A stretch of DNA of 47,656 bases from Alistipes sp. CAG:831 (GCA_000432775.1 HF990386.1:1-47656), one strand, 5' to 3'; shown: positions 26,172 through 34,966, counted from the first letter of the stretch. Made by a program: numbers and translations. The notes: generated from the sequence alone by a model not told the origin.

Positions 26172-27083
26172 ATGACCAGAAAAGAATTCGTAACCAAAGC
26201 CACCGAGAATCTCGCAGGACAATATTCCCCGGGAGAGGCGAAAGCCATATCAATACGCATACTCTCACATTTTCTGGGGCTGTCAGAATACGAATATTCC
26301 GTAGAGCCCAACGTAATAATCCCCAAACCGGATCTGGTCCGGATACAGGGAGCGCTGGACGAGCTCGCCGCCGACCGTCCGGTCCAGTACGTGATAGGCG
26401 AGGAGACTTTCGAGGGTCATACCTTCCGCGTCAATGAGTCAGTTCTCATTCCACGTCCCGAGACCGCCCAGCTCTGCCGTCTCGTCATCTCCGCCCTGCG
26501 TGCCTCCGGGGAAGTGCACCAGCCCCGCATACTGGATGCCGGGACTGGCTCGGGATGCATAGCATGGACCTTGGCTGCCGCGTTCCCGAAAGCGGAGGTG
26601 TTTGCCCTGGATGCTGACGAAGCCGCACTGGAAGTGGCCCGCAGCCAGAAAATATACCTGGATCAGGCCGGAAGACAGCCTGTACCGGAACCTCCGGTAT
26701 TTTTCCGTGCAGACATACTCGAAGGGCCTCCAGAAGAGGGAAAAGACACGGACATCCCCAATATCGAGGACCTGGACATCCTGATATCCAACCCCCCTTA
26801 CGTATGTGAGTCCGAGAAGGACTTCATGGCACCCAACGTGCTGGATTACGAGCCGGACGAAGCCCTTTTCGTCCCGGACAACGACCCCCTGCGGTTCTAC
26901 AGGGCGCTGGCCGGATGGGCGGAGGCCCTGGTCAGGACTGGAGGCCAGTGCTACTTCGAGATCAACGAGGCCTTCGGTCCCCAGGTCAGGGAACTCTTCG
27001 AAAGCCGCGGATTCAGCGACGTGGAGATAGTTCAGGACTTTCACGGCAAAGACAGATTTGTTACTTTTACAAAATGGTTTTAA
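26172..27083 (+). CDS. prmC: Peptide chain release factor N5-glutamine methyltransferase
   Basis: PrmC methylates the Gln of the GGQ motif in release factors, using S-adenosylmethionine. The 303-residue protein has the helical N-terminal domain (about 1-75), the SAM-binding ILDAGTGSGCIAW motif (about 117-129) and the catalytic NPPY motif (about 207-210). The substrate-binding RPVQYVIGEETFEGHTF region and the PRPET motif are typical. It begins 3 bp after ddl. Its stop codon forms the first bases of the -7 promoter box of the next gene. Confidence 0.94.
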   Translation: MTRKEFVTKATENLAGQYSPGEAKAISIRILSHFLGLSEYEYSVEPNVIIPKPDLVRIQGALDELAADRPVQYVIGEETFEGHTFRVNESVLIPRPETAQLCRLVISALRASGEVHQPRILDAGTGSGCIAWTLAAAFPKAEVFALDADEAALEVARSQKIYLDQAGRQPVPEPPVFFRADILEGPPEEGKDTDIPNIEDLDILISNPPYVCESEKDFMAPNVLDYEPDEALFVPDNDPLRFYRALAGWAEALVRTGGQCYFEINEAFGPQVRELFESRGFSDVEIVQDFHGKDRFVTFTKWF

Positions 27084-27088
27084 TTTTG
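27057..27088 (+). promoter_or_regulatory. Strong consensus promoter of the binding protein-SpoIIE-STAS operon
   Basis: TTTG (27057-27060), exactly 20 bp, then TAATTTTG (27081-27088) give a full match to the Bacteroidota consensus. The element lies in the end of prmC, and its TAA is the prmC stop codon. The next gene's ATG is only 5 nt past the -7 box, so the transcript should be leaderless or nearly so. Confidence 0.75.
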
Positions 27089-27093
27089 TGGGG

Positions 27094-28062
27094 ATGAGAA
27101 AGCTCCGCATCATATCGGCTGCAGCCCTGCTGCTCATGTGCATGTCCCTCCGTCCAGTTTCCGCCCAGCAGAAGGACACGGTCAATGTCATGCTCCAATG
27201 GCTGCCGCAGTGCCAGTTCGCCGGCATGATCATGGCCTTCTGCAACGGTTTCTATGAAGAAGCCGGACTCGAAGTGGAGATTTTCTACGGCTCGGAATCC
27301 TATACCAGTACCGACGCCCTCAAGGACGGGCACGCGGACATCATCACGACCATGCTCGTAGATGCTCTGATTGCCCGTGACATGGGTACGCCCCTGGTCA
27401 ACATACTCCAGACCTCGGAGACCAGCTCCACCATGATCATCTCCCGCACTCCCATAGCAAGCGCCCAGGACCTCAACGGGATGCGGATCGGACGGTGGAC
27501 CAGCGGATTCTTCGACACCGCCCTGTGCTACGCCTACTACAACTCCCTGGATGTGGAGTGGATTCCCATCCTCTCCAACATCTATCCCTTCGCCGCAGGA
27601 GCGCTGGACGCCATGGTGGCTACCGAATACAATGAATACTACCAGATCCTGATGGCAGGCATCGATGTCGGAGAGGACAACATCATCTACCTCCGCGACG
27701 AGGGCTTCGACATACCAGAGGACGGAGTCTACACCACTGAGGAATACTACAACTCCCACAGGGACATCGTGGAACGCTTCGTCGAGGCCACACGCCGCGG
27801 ATGGGAGTGGGTCCGCAAGCCGGAGAATTTCTCCGAGACCATAAACACCGTGACGGACATAATGCGGCAGGCCAACATCCCTTCCAGCAAAACCAACCAG
27901 GCACACATGCTGCGGACTGTCCTGAAACTCCAGCAGGACGATAAGAGCAAGGAGATTCCGTTCCATCTGGACAAGTCCCGTTTCGACTCCACGGTAAGGA
28001 TGCTTCTGGAAAGCAACCTCATTCTGTCACCTGTCAAATATTCCGATTTTGTAAGGCCATGA
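27094..28062 (+). CDS. Periplasmic NMT1/THI5-like substrate-binding protein
   Basis: A 322-residue exported protein with a type I signal peptide ending PVSA (after residue 24). The mature part opens VNVMLQWLPQCQFAGMIMAF and continues GFYEEAGLEVEI, the hallmark of NMT1/THI5-like binding proteins of ABC systems for pyrimidine (thiamine precursor) and related ligands. ATG 27094 is chosen because it follows the promoter and starts the signal peptide; an earlier TTG at 27058 lies inside the promoter. No permease or ATPase gene is nearby and there is no room for a TPP riboswitch. Its last bases overlap the SpoIIE-type phosphatase gene in ATGA, so it is more likely a sensor subunit than a transport component; that is inference. 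Confidence 0.87.
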   Translation: MRKLRIISAAALLLMCMSLRPVSAQQKDTVNVMLQWLPQCQFAGMIMAFCNGFYEEAGLEVEIFYGSESYTSTDALKDGHADIITTMLVDALIARDMGTPLVNILQTSETSSTMIISRTPIASAQDLNGMRIGRWTSGFFDTALCYAYYNSLDVEWIPILSNIYPFAAGALDAMVATEYNEYYQILMAGIDVGEDNIIYLRDEGFDIPEDGVYTTEEYYNSHRDIVERFVEATRRGWEWVRKPENFSETINTVTDIMRQANIPSSKTNQAHMLRTVLKLQQDDKSKEIPFHLDKSRFDSTVRMLLESNLILSPVKYSDFVRP

Positions 28063-30401
28063 GAGTATTCCGCAGATTCTCCACACGCATCAGCCTGTAT
28101 GTCATCCTGCTGACGGCAATCCTGTTCCTGACTGCCTCGGTAACGGTGTACAAAATCAGCTATGACCTCGTACGCAAAGAGGCAGTAACCAATGCCTTCA
28201 GCCAGCTCCGGGCCCTCAACATGGAGATGGAGAACGTACTCAGCCCCATCGCCTCTGTCATAAACAACATTGCCTCCAGAGCCGAAATCATGGCCATCGG
28301 GAACAGGGACACCTCCGATTTCCTCAGACTCTCAGAGGATATTCTGAGAAACACTCCGCAACTCAAGGACATAGCCATAGCACTGGAGCCATACTACTAC
28401 CGCAACCAGAAACAGTTCACCGCCTACTCCATCAACGAAAACGGCAGTATAAGGTCGATGATGATCACCGACCCCCTCTACACATACCAATACTACGACT
28501 GGTACGTCATTCCCAAATGCACAGACAGCACCTACTGGACTGACCCTTACATAGACAGGGTCTGGGAGAAACTGTCGCTGTGCTCCTACACCGCCCCCCT
28601 GCATGACGGGGACGGACGGTTCATAGGAGTCATCTGCGCCAGCATCGAGACTCAGTGGCTTACAAGCAAGATCGACAGTATCCGGCTCTATGATCACTCC
28701 TATAACTTCATCATCGGAAAGTCCGCCGGATACATCGTACATCCCGACAAAGACTTGATAATCAACGAGACTATTTTCTCTTATGCTCTCCTGACAGAAA
28801 ATACGGCCCTCGCCGAAACCGGCAGGAGGATGATTGCGGGCGAGACCGGAATGAGCGAGCTGAGCATCAACGGCACCCCAAGCATCATCTTCTTCACCTC
28901 CGTACCTTCCAACAACTGGAGCATCGCCACCATCTGTCCCAGGAGCGACATCTTCGCAGGAGCCTACCGGATAGTCATCATCATGCTCCTCATCGCCCTG
29001 CTCTCGATTATCATCCTGGCCGTCATCGTCAGCCTGACGGTCCGCAAGGCCACTGCTCCACTGACCGTCCTGGCAGCCTCCGCCGACAAGATAGCGGAGG
29101 GAGACTTCAACTCCGCAATGCCGGACTTCCACGGCAATGACGAGGTGGGACGCCTGTGCCGCTCATTCTCTTCCATGCAGCAGTCCCTCTCATCCTACAT
29201 GGACAGACTGCAGCGCACCACGGCAGCCAAGCAGAGGATAGAAAGCGAGATATCCATCGCCCGCGAGATTCAGATGGGCATGGTTCCCAAGACATTTCCC
29301 CCATTCCCTGAAAGAGACGACATCGACATATACGCCATACTGAATCCGGCCAAGGAAATAGGAGGCGACCTCTACGACTTCTTCATCAAGGACAACACCC
29401 TCTTCTTCGCCATAGGCGATGTCTCCGGCAAAGGCGTGCCGGCATCCCTGCTGATGGCCGTGACACGAAGCCATTTCCGGTCCGTAGCCTCCACGCTCAA
29501 AGATCCGGCGGCAATCATCGCTTCGATGAACAAGGCCCTGTCCGAGACCAACGACTCCAACATGTTCGTCACCTTCTTCACCGGCATGATGGACCTCGGC
29601 ACCGGAGTTGTAAAATACTCCAACGCCGGACACAACCCTCCTATGATCCTGAGTCCTTCCGGACAGGTAACAAGGTTGAATCCGGACCCCAACCTGCCTA
29701 TCGGTTTCTTCCCCGATTTCAAATATACGGTCGGCACCTTCTCACTGGAAGCCGGATCGACTCTCATCCTCTACACTGACGGACTGACCGAGGCCGAAAA
29801 TGCGGAACATGAACTGTACGGCGAGAGCAGGCTCATGGCCTCAGCCGCCGCACAGAAAGACAAAGACGCAGCATCCACCGTCGCCGGACTCTACTCCGAT
29901 GCAGAGCTCCATGTCAACGGAGCCGACCAGAGCGACGACCTGACCATACTTGTAATCAAATACATCGGCAACAACAGCATGAACAGCAGGGATACCAGAA
30001 TCCTGAGCCTGGACAACCAGGTCTCTGAACTGAAAAAACTGAACGCCTTCGTAGAACAGACCTGCGGAGATGCGGGTGTTGACCGGGAACTCACCATGAA
30101 CATCAATCTGGCACTTGAAGAAGCTGTATCCAATGTAATCTTCTACGCATTCCCTAAGGGTGAGACCGGACACCGCATCACCGTCAAGTTCACCATCCGC
30201 GGCAACGAGATGACATACACCGTCTTCGACCGCGGCATACCCTTCAACCCTCTTGCAAGAGCCGATGCCGACACCACCCTGTGCGCCGAGGACCGCAGGA
30301 TCGGAGGTCTCGGCATCTTCCTTGTAAAGCGGATAATGGACCGGGTGGAATACGAGCGGAAAGGAGCGGAGAATATCCTGAAATTAACAAAATTAATATA
30401 A
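28059..30401 (+). CDS. Membrane receptor phosphatase: Cache-HAMP-SpoIIE (PP2C)-HATPase fusion
   Basis: A 780-residue signalling protein. Two transmembrane helices (about 12-30 and 304-327) flank a large extracytoplasmic domain that looks like a double Cache sensor (about 35-300). A HAMP domain (about 328-380) and short coiled coil lead to a PP2C-type SpoIIE phosphatase (about 400-636) with metal ligands Asp437 (GGDLYD), Asp454 (GDVSGKG), Asp574 (YTDG) and Asp626/627 (SDDLT). The C terminus (about 645-780) is an anti-sigma-factor-like HATPase with N-box LALEEAVSN (Asn692) and glycine boxes DRGIPF and GGLGIF. It thus joins a phosphatase and a putative serine kinase in one chain. It overlaps the binding protein gene by 4 bp and lies 12 bp before a STAS gene. 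Confidence 0.92.
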   Translation: MRVFRRFSTRISLYVILLTAILFLTASVTVYKISYDLVRKEAVTNAFSQLRALNMEMENVLSPIASVINNIASRAEIMAIGNRDTSDFLRLSEDILRNTPQLKDIAIALEPYYYRNQKQFTAYSINENGSIRSMMITDPLYTYQYYDWYVIPKCTDSTYWTDPYIDRVWEKLSLCSYTAPLHDGDGRFIGVICASIETQWLTSKIDSIRLYDHSYNFIIGKSAGYIVHPDKDLIINETIFSYALLTENTALAETGRRMIAGETGMSELSINGTPSIIFFTSVPSNNWSIATICPRSDIFAGAYRIVIIMLLIALLSIIILAVIVSLTVRKATAPLTVLAASADKIAEGDFNSAMPDFHGNDEVGRLCRSFSSMQQSLSSYMDRLQRTTAAKQRIESEISIAREIQMGMVPKTFPPFPERDDIDIYAILNPAKEIGGDLYDFFIKDNTLFFAIGDVSGKGVPASLLMAVTRSHFRSVASTLKDPAAIIASMNKALSETNDSNMFVTFFTGMMDLGTGVVKYSNAGHNPPMILSPSGQVTRLNPDPNLPIGFFPDFKYTVGTFSLEAGSTLILYTDGLTEAENAEHELYGESRLMASAAAQKDKDAASTVAGLYSDAELHVNGADQSDDLTILVIKYIGNNSMNSRDTRILSLDNQVSELKKLNAFVEQTCGDAGVDRELTMNINLALEEAVSNVIFYAFPKGETGHRITVKFTIRGNEMTYTVFDRGIPFNPLARADADTTLCAEDRRIGGLGIFLVKRIMDRVEYERKGAENILKLTKLI

Positions 30402-30413
30402 ACAAACAACGAT

Positions 30414-30716
30414 ATGGACCTGAACATCAGTATTGAAAACGGGAAGACGCAGGCCAGGGTGACCGGTCGGCTGGACACCATCAACTCGGACGAATTCGAG
30501 AAAAAAATGGCACCTCTGCTGGAGGGAGGCAATCCTGACATTGAGCTCGACTGTTCGGAACTGGAATACATCAGCAGCTCCGGCCTCAGGCTGTTCCTCA
30601 CACTTCAGAAAAGTGTCAACGCCAGGGGTGGAAAACTGGTCATCAAGAACATGAACAATCAGATTAAGGAGATATTCAACATGACCGGATTCTCCAGAAT
30701 CATGACAATCATCTGA
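30414..30716 (+). CDS. STAS-domain anti-sigma factor antagonist
   Basis: A 100-residue single-domain protein of the SpoIIAA/RsbV type. The characteristic core reads ELDCSELEYISSSGLRLFL; by alignment Ser55 is the phosphorylatable residue. In known partner-switching pathways the kinase phosphorylates this Ser and a PP2C phosphatase removes it; both activities appear to be present in the protein encoded 12 bp upstream. No sigma factor gene is linked. The gene end overlaps the convergent ispD by 8 bp. Confidence 0.92.
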   Translation: MDLNISIENGKTQARVTGRLDTINSDEFEKKMAPLLEGGNPDIELDCSELEYISSSGLRLFLTLQKSVNARGGKLVIKNMNNQIKEIFNMTGFSRIMTII

Positions 30717-31416
30717 GACATCCCGAATCAATCAGTGCCGCAGCAAGGGCCATGTCGTCCGGTGCGGTCAGTTTTATGTTGAAGCGGCTTCCCTGGCAGA
30801 AATGCAGGGGAACGCCGTTTTTTTCTACCACCGAGGCGTCATCAGTGAACTCCCGCGAATACGGCTGTCCATAGGCCCGTTTCAGCACCTCGGTATGAAA
30901 GACCTGCGGAGTCTGTACCAGACGATAGATACTCCGGTCCACAATCCTGGAGACACCCCACTCCGTTCCGTCCTGAGCTGACCCGGCTGAGAATGTCCGC
31001 ATGGAATCAGCTACCGGAATGACAGGAACGACTGCCGGATACTCCTCCGCCTCATCGTAAAGTGCGGCAATATCCCCGAGTCTCAGCAAGGGACGCACTC
31101 CATCGTGCACGGCCACCGATGCTCCCTCCGGAAGATATTTCATGGCCTTCCTCACGGAATGGAAGCGAGTAAAGCCGCCAGTCACGAGCACATGCGGAAA
31201 AACAAAATTGTTTTTATAACAGTACTCCAGCCACATATCTTTTATAGACTCATTGATTGAGATGATAATCCTCACTTCGAAGGGCTGACTTAGGAAAAGT
31301 TCCACCGTCCAGCGCAGAACTGGCTTGCCGCAGAGGTCCAGCATCTGTTTAGGCAGCTCAGAGCCCATTCTGGAGCCGGTTCCGCCGGCCGGGATGATGA
31401 CATATCTTTCGCGCAT
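30709..31416 (-). CDS. ispD: 2-C-methyl-D-erythritol 4-phosphate cytidylyltransferase
   Basis: IspD transfers CMP from CTP to methylerythritol phosphate in the non-mevalonate isoprenoid pathway. The 235-residue form begins MRERYVIIPAGGTGSRMG, the nucleotide-binding loop expected at the extreme N terminus, so I chose ATG 31416 rather than one nine codons earlier. Other family motifs are LPKQML, VAVHDGVRPL and FTDDASVVE. A consensus -7 box lies 24 bp upstream. The gene end overlaps the convergent STAS gene by 8 bp. Confidence 0.94.
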   Translation of the reverse strand: MRERYVIIPAGGTGSRMGSELPKQMLDLCGKPVLRWTVELFLSQPFEVRIIISINESIKDMWLEYCYKNNFVFPHVLVTGGFTRFHSVRKAMKYLPEGASVAVHDGVRPLLRLGDIAALYDEAEEYPAVVPVIPVADSMRTFSAGSAQDGTEWGVSRIVDRSIYRLVQTPQVFHTEVLKRAYGQPYSREFTDDASVVEKNGVPLHFCQGSRFNIKLTAPDDMALAAALIDSGCLR

Positions 31417-31440
31417 GGGGATATATTGAAATAATTTTCC

Positions 31441-31448
31441 CAAATGTA
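31441..31448 (-). promoter_or_regulatory. Predicted -7 element of ispD
   Basis: On the minus strand TACATTTG matches TAnnTTTG exactly, 24 bp before the ispD ATG. No TTTG is seen at 19-21 bp upstream. It lies back to back with the purH promoter. Confidence 0.5.
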
Positions 31449-31470
31449 CTACTTATATGGCATTAATTAC

Positions 31471-31478
31471 TATTTTTG
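31471..31478 (+). promoter_or_regulatory. Predicted -7 element of purH
   Basis: TATTTTTG matches TAnnTTTG exactly and would give a leader of roughly 45 nt before purH. No clear upstream TTTG is seen, and the leader is too short for a purine riboswitch. Confidence 0.5.
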
Positions 31479-31528
31479 TGACTTGATAAAGCAAAAAACG
31501 AATATAACAAATCAGTTATCCACCCTAT

Positions 31529-33055
31529 ATGAACAGCGACAGAACGATTCGTAGAGCACTTATCTCCGTGTACGATAAGAATCTCATCCTAGACATTGCA
31601 AATGAGCTGGTTAGCCTGGGTGTGGAGATACTCTCCACGGGGGGCACGCAGCACTATCTCACAGACCATAACATTCCTGTTACAGCGGTCGAGGACGTGA
31701 CAGGATATCCCTCCATCTTCGGAGGACGTGTGAAGACCCTCCATCCGAAGGTAATGGGAGGCATCCTTTTCCGCAGGGAGGAGGCCGGCGACCTCGAGGA
31801 GAGGGAAAAATATGAGATTCCCGGTATCGACCTGGTCATCGTGGACCTCTACCCCTTCGAGGAGTACGTCGCCAAGGGTGCCACTGAGGAGGAAATCATC
31901 GAGAAGATCGACATAGGAGGCATCACCCTCATCCGCGCCGCCGCGAAGAACTTCCGCGACGTGATCATTGTTCCGGGAAAGGACTCATACGCTGACCTCC
32001 TGGAGCTGCTGCGCACGAAGAAGGGAGTTTCCTCCATAGAGGACCGCCGCCGCTTCGCCGCCAAGGCCTTCCTCAAGAGCTCCGGCTATGACACCCACAT
32101 CTTCCAGTATTTCAACCGCAAGGAAGGGATACCGGCATTCACTGCCAGCGAGACCCGCCCCACCCACCTGCGCTACGGCGAGAATCCCCACCAGAAGGCC
32201 ATGTTCTACGGTTCGGAGGACGCACTGCCCGAGCAGCTGCACGGCAAGGAAATCTCCTACAACAACATGCTGGACATCGAGGCCGCACTCGAACTGATTT
32301 CCGACTTCGACCGTACCGCCGTAGCCGTGATAAAGCACAACAACGCCTGCGGATGTGCAGAGGGAGCGACCGTCCTGGAAGCCTGGAACGCAGCCCTGGA
32401 GGCGGACCCCGTATCGGCATTCGGAGGAATCATCGTTTCCAACAGGCCGATAGACAAGGCGACCGCCGAGGAGATGCACAAGATATTCTTCGAGGTCGTC
32501 ATTGCTCCGGACTATTCACCTGAAGCATTGGAGATACTCGAGGGCAAGAAGAACCGCATCATCCTGCGCAGCGCCTCGGCCCGTCCCTCGGCAGTGAAGT
32601 TCCGCTCGATGCTCGGCGGCGTGCTCGTTCAGGACAGGGATACCTTCAAGGAGTCTCCCGCCGACCTGAAGACCGTCACCAAAGCAGCCCCTACCCGGGA
32701 ACAGATAGACGATATGCTCTTCGCCAACATCATAGTGAAGCACTCCAAGTCCAATGCCATCGTTCTGGCCAAGGATCACCGCCTTATAGCCAGCGGCATA
32801 GGCCAGACATCCAGGGTTGACGCCCTCAAGCAGGCCATCGGGAAAGCCCGCAGTTTCGGATTTTCCCTCGAAGGTGCAGTCATGGCCTCCGACGCGTTCT
32901 TCCCCTTTGCGGACTGCGTGGAAATAGCCGACAAGGCAGGAATCAAGGCCGTCATCCATCCGGGCGGCTCCATCCGCGACAACGAGAGCGTGGAGTACTG
33001 CGACGCCCACGGCATGGCCATGGTAATGACAGGACACAGACATTTCAAGCACTAG
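31529..33055 (+). CDS. purH: Bifunctional AICAR formyltransferase/IMP cyclohydrolase
   Basis: PurH performs the last two steps of IMP synthesis. The 508-residue protein has the N-terminal IMP cyclohydrolase (MGS-like) domain with ISVYDKN, STGGTQHYL and TLHPKVMGGI, and the AICAR transformylase domain with RYGENPHQKAMFY, IKHNNACGCA and SDAFFPFADCVE. It is full length with no missing segment. mreB follows after 30 bp, so purH may be co-transcribed with the elongasome genes, an arrangement I believe is common in Bacteroidota. Confidence 0.96.
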   Translation: MNSDRTIRRALISVYDKNLILDIANELVSLGVEILSTGGTQHYLTDHNIPVTAVEDVTGYPSIFGGRVKTLHPKVMGGILFRREEAGDLEEREKYEIPGIDLVIVDLYPFEEYVAKGATEEEIIEKIDIGGITLIRAAAKNFRDVIIVPGKDSYADLLELLRTKKGVSSIEDRRRFAAKAFLKSSGYDTHIFQYFNRKEGIPAFTASETRPTHLRYGENPHQKAMFYGSEDALPEQLHGKEISYNNMLDIEAALELISDFDRTAVAVIKHNNACGCAEGATVLEAWNAALEADPVSAFGGIIVSNRPIDKATAEEMHKIFFEVVIAPDYSPEALEILEGKKNRIILRSASARPSAVKFRSMLGGVLVQDRDTFKESPADLKTVTKAAPTREQIDDMLFANIIVKHSKSNAIVLAKDHRLIASGIGQTSRVDALKQAIGKARSFGFSLEGAVMASDAFFPFADCVEIADKAGIKAVIHPGGSIRDNESVEYCDAHGMAMVMTGHRHFKH

Positions 33056-33085
33056 AATCTATAACCGATATAAATTTTCAGGAAT

Positions 33086-34105
33086 ATGGGATTTTCATTC
33101 CTCACACAGGAGCTGGCAATGGACCTCGGCACCGCCAACACCGTCATCCTTCAGGACGACAAGATAGTGGTGGACGAACCGTCCGTGATAGCATTTGACC
33201 AGACCACAGGCAAGGCAATAGCAGTAGGCCAGAAGGCCAAGCTGATGTACGAGAAGACCAACCCCAACATCAAGACCGTACGTCCTCTCCGCGATGGAGT
33301 CATAGCCGACTTCAACGCTGCAGAACAGATGATAAGGGGATTCGTAAAGATGATCAACTACCGCCGCACGTTCTTCACTCCCAACCTCAAGATGGTGATC
33401 TGCATCCCCAAGGGAAGCACTGAGGTGGAGATCAGGGCCGTGCGCGATTCGGCCGAGCATGCCGGAGCCAGGGACATATACATGATCTTCGAGCCTATGG
33501 CGGCTGCGATGGGTATCGGTCTGGATGTCAATGCGCCCGTAGGCAACATGGTGGTGGACATAGGAGGAGGTACCTCAGAGATCGCCGTCATCTCTCTTGG
33601 CGGCATCGTTACCAGCCAGTCCATCAGGGTGGCCGGAGACGTGTTCACATCCGACATACAGCAGTACATGCGCCAACAGCACAACATCAAAGTAGGTGAG
33701 ATTACTTCCGAGGAGATAAAGGTCCGCATAGGCGCAGCCATTCCCGACCTGGAGGAAACCCCCGAGCCCTTCATCGTCCGTGGTCCCAACCTGATGACCG
33801 CCCACCCCGTTGAGATAGCCGTCACCAGCCAGGAAGTGGCCCACTGCCTGGACAAATCCGTGGCCAAAATCGAGGCGGCAGTACTGCAGGTGCTGGAACA
33901 GACTCCCCCCGAGCTGTATCAGGACATCGTGCAGAAAGGTATCTTCCTCACCGGAGGCGGAGCCCTGCTCAGAGGCCTGGACAAGAGGCTCTACGACAAG
34001 ATAAACATACCCTTCCACATAGGCGAGGACCCTCTGAGAGCAGTGGCACGCGGAACCAGCATTGCCCTGCGCAATCCCTCACAGTATCCTTTCCTGATGC
34101 GGTAG
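33086..34105 (+). CDS. mreB: Rod shape-determining protein MreB
   Basis: MreB is the actin-like filament protein that guides lateral cell-wall growth. The 339-residue protein carries the phosphate-1 loop DLGTANTVI, the connecting motif PKGSTEVEIRAV, phosphate-2 DIGGGTSEIAVIS and the adenosine motif FLTGGGALLRGLD. It begins with a short amphipathic MGFSFLTQELAM segment that probably binds the membrane. It heads the mreB-mreC-mreD-mrdA-rodA run. A degenerate TAAATTTT box 7 nt before the ATG might serve as a weak promoter. Confidence 0.97.
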   Translation: MGFSFLTQELAMDLGTANTVILQDDKIVVDEPSVIAFDQTTGKAIAVGQKAKLMYEKTNPNIKTVRPLRDGVIADFNAAEQMIRGFVKMINYRRTFFTPNLKMVICIPKGSTEVEIRAVRDSAEHAGARDIYMIFEPMAAAMGIGLDVNAPVGNMVVDIGGGTSEIAVISLGGIVTSQSIRVAGDVFTSDIQQYMRQQHNIKVGEITSEEIKVRIGAAIPDLEETPEPFIVRGPNLMTAHPVEIAVTSQEVAHCLDKSVAKIEAAVLQVLEQTPPELYQDIVQKGIFLTGGGALLRGLDKRLYDKINIPFHIGEDPLRAVARGTSIALRNPSQYPFLMR

Positions 34106-34126
34106 AACAGTCTTCACCGAGAGCTG

Positions 34127-34966
34127 ATGAAAGACCGGAACAAGTACATACTGCACCTGATCAACTTTCTCGTCTTCATCCTCCTGGAGACTGCTGCTGT
34201 CTGGCTTATATCCCGGAACAGTGTTATCCAGCGTTCGGACATACTCAGGTCCGTCTCCGCTGTAACCAACACTTTCTCTTCCGGAGCCGGAAACGTAGGC
34301 CGGTACTTCAGTCTCGGCAAGATCAACAGGAGGCTCTCCGAGGAAAACGTAGCCCTGCGCCGCGAGAACGACAGACTTCAGGCCGCCCTGAGCGACCTGG
34401 CCGTACCGGACTCGCTCCTTACTGAAAGCCCGCTCTTCGACTATATCCCGGCACTGGTAGTGTCCAACAGCACTGACCGTCTTCACAACATCCTCATCAT
34501 CAACAAGGGGAAGCGTGACGGTATCGCCGAGGACATGGGCGTGGTAACCGACAGGGGAATCGTAGGATACATCCTCAGCGCAGGAGAGAAATACTCGAAA
34601 GTTTCCTCCATACTTGACATCGACAATATGGCCAGCGGAACCCTCACCGGCAGCAATACCTTCGGAGTAATTCAGTGGGACGGCAAGACTGCAAGAAGGA
34701 CTGTCATGCACGATATTCCAGTGCACACCGTATTCAGCGAGGGAGACACCGTAGTGTCCAGCGGCTACTCCCTCATCTATCCTCCCGGAATTCCGATAGG
34801 GACAGTCGCGGGACACCGGCTGAGGGACGGAGTGAACTACGACCTTACCATTGACCTCTTCGAGGAATTTCCCAGGCTGAGGCACGTGTACGTAGTCTCA
34901 CGTAAGGACATCAATGAACTTAATGCCCTGACAGACAGCGACGGGGAAGAAGGAGGCGAATCATGA
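34127..34966 (+). CDS. mreC: Rod shape-determining protein MreC
   Basis: MreC links MreB and the synthetic enzymes through its periplasmic domain. The 279-residue protein has one N-terminal transmembrane helix (about 10-27), a coiled-coil segment (about 60-90; RRLSEENVALRRENDRLQAAL) and two beta-barrel-like subdomains with GKRDGIAEDMGVVTDRGIVGYI, as in the family. Its stop overlaps the mreD start by 4 bp (ATGA). Confidence 0.94.
   Translation: MKDRNKYILHLINFLVFILLETAAVWLISRNSVIQRSDILRSVSAVTNTFSSGAGNVGRYFSLGKINRRLSEENVALRRENDRLQAALSDLAVPDSLLTESPLFDYIPALVVSNSTDRLHNILIINKGKRDGIAEDMGVVTDRGIVGYILSAGEKYSKVSSILDIDNMASGTLTGSNTFGVIQWDGKTARRTVMHDIPVHTVFSEGDTVVSSGYSLIYPPGIPIGTVAGHRLRDGVNYDLTIDLFEEFPRLRHVYVVSRKDINELNALTDSDGEEGGES

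Noticed and set aside
25143..26222. 359-codon frame antisense to ddl
   Set aside because: The plus strand encodes an intact D-Ala-D-Ala ligase with all motifs; the antisense product has no recognisable features.
27058..27093. TTG start for the NMT1/THI5-like gene
   Set aside because: It lies inside the consensus promoter and would put extra residues before a good signal peptide.
27081..27094. TPP riboswitch before the THI5-like gene
   Set aside because: There is no leader: the promoter box ends 5 nt before the ATG, so thiamine riboswitch control is not possible here.
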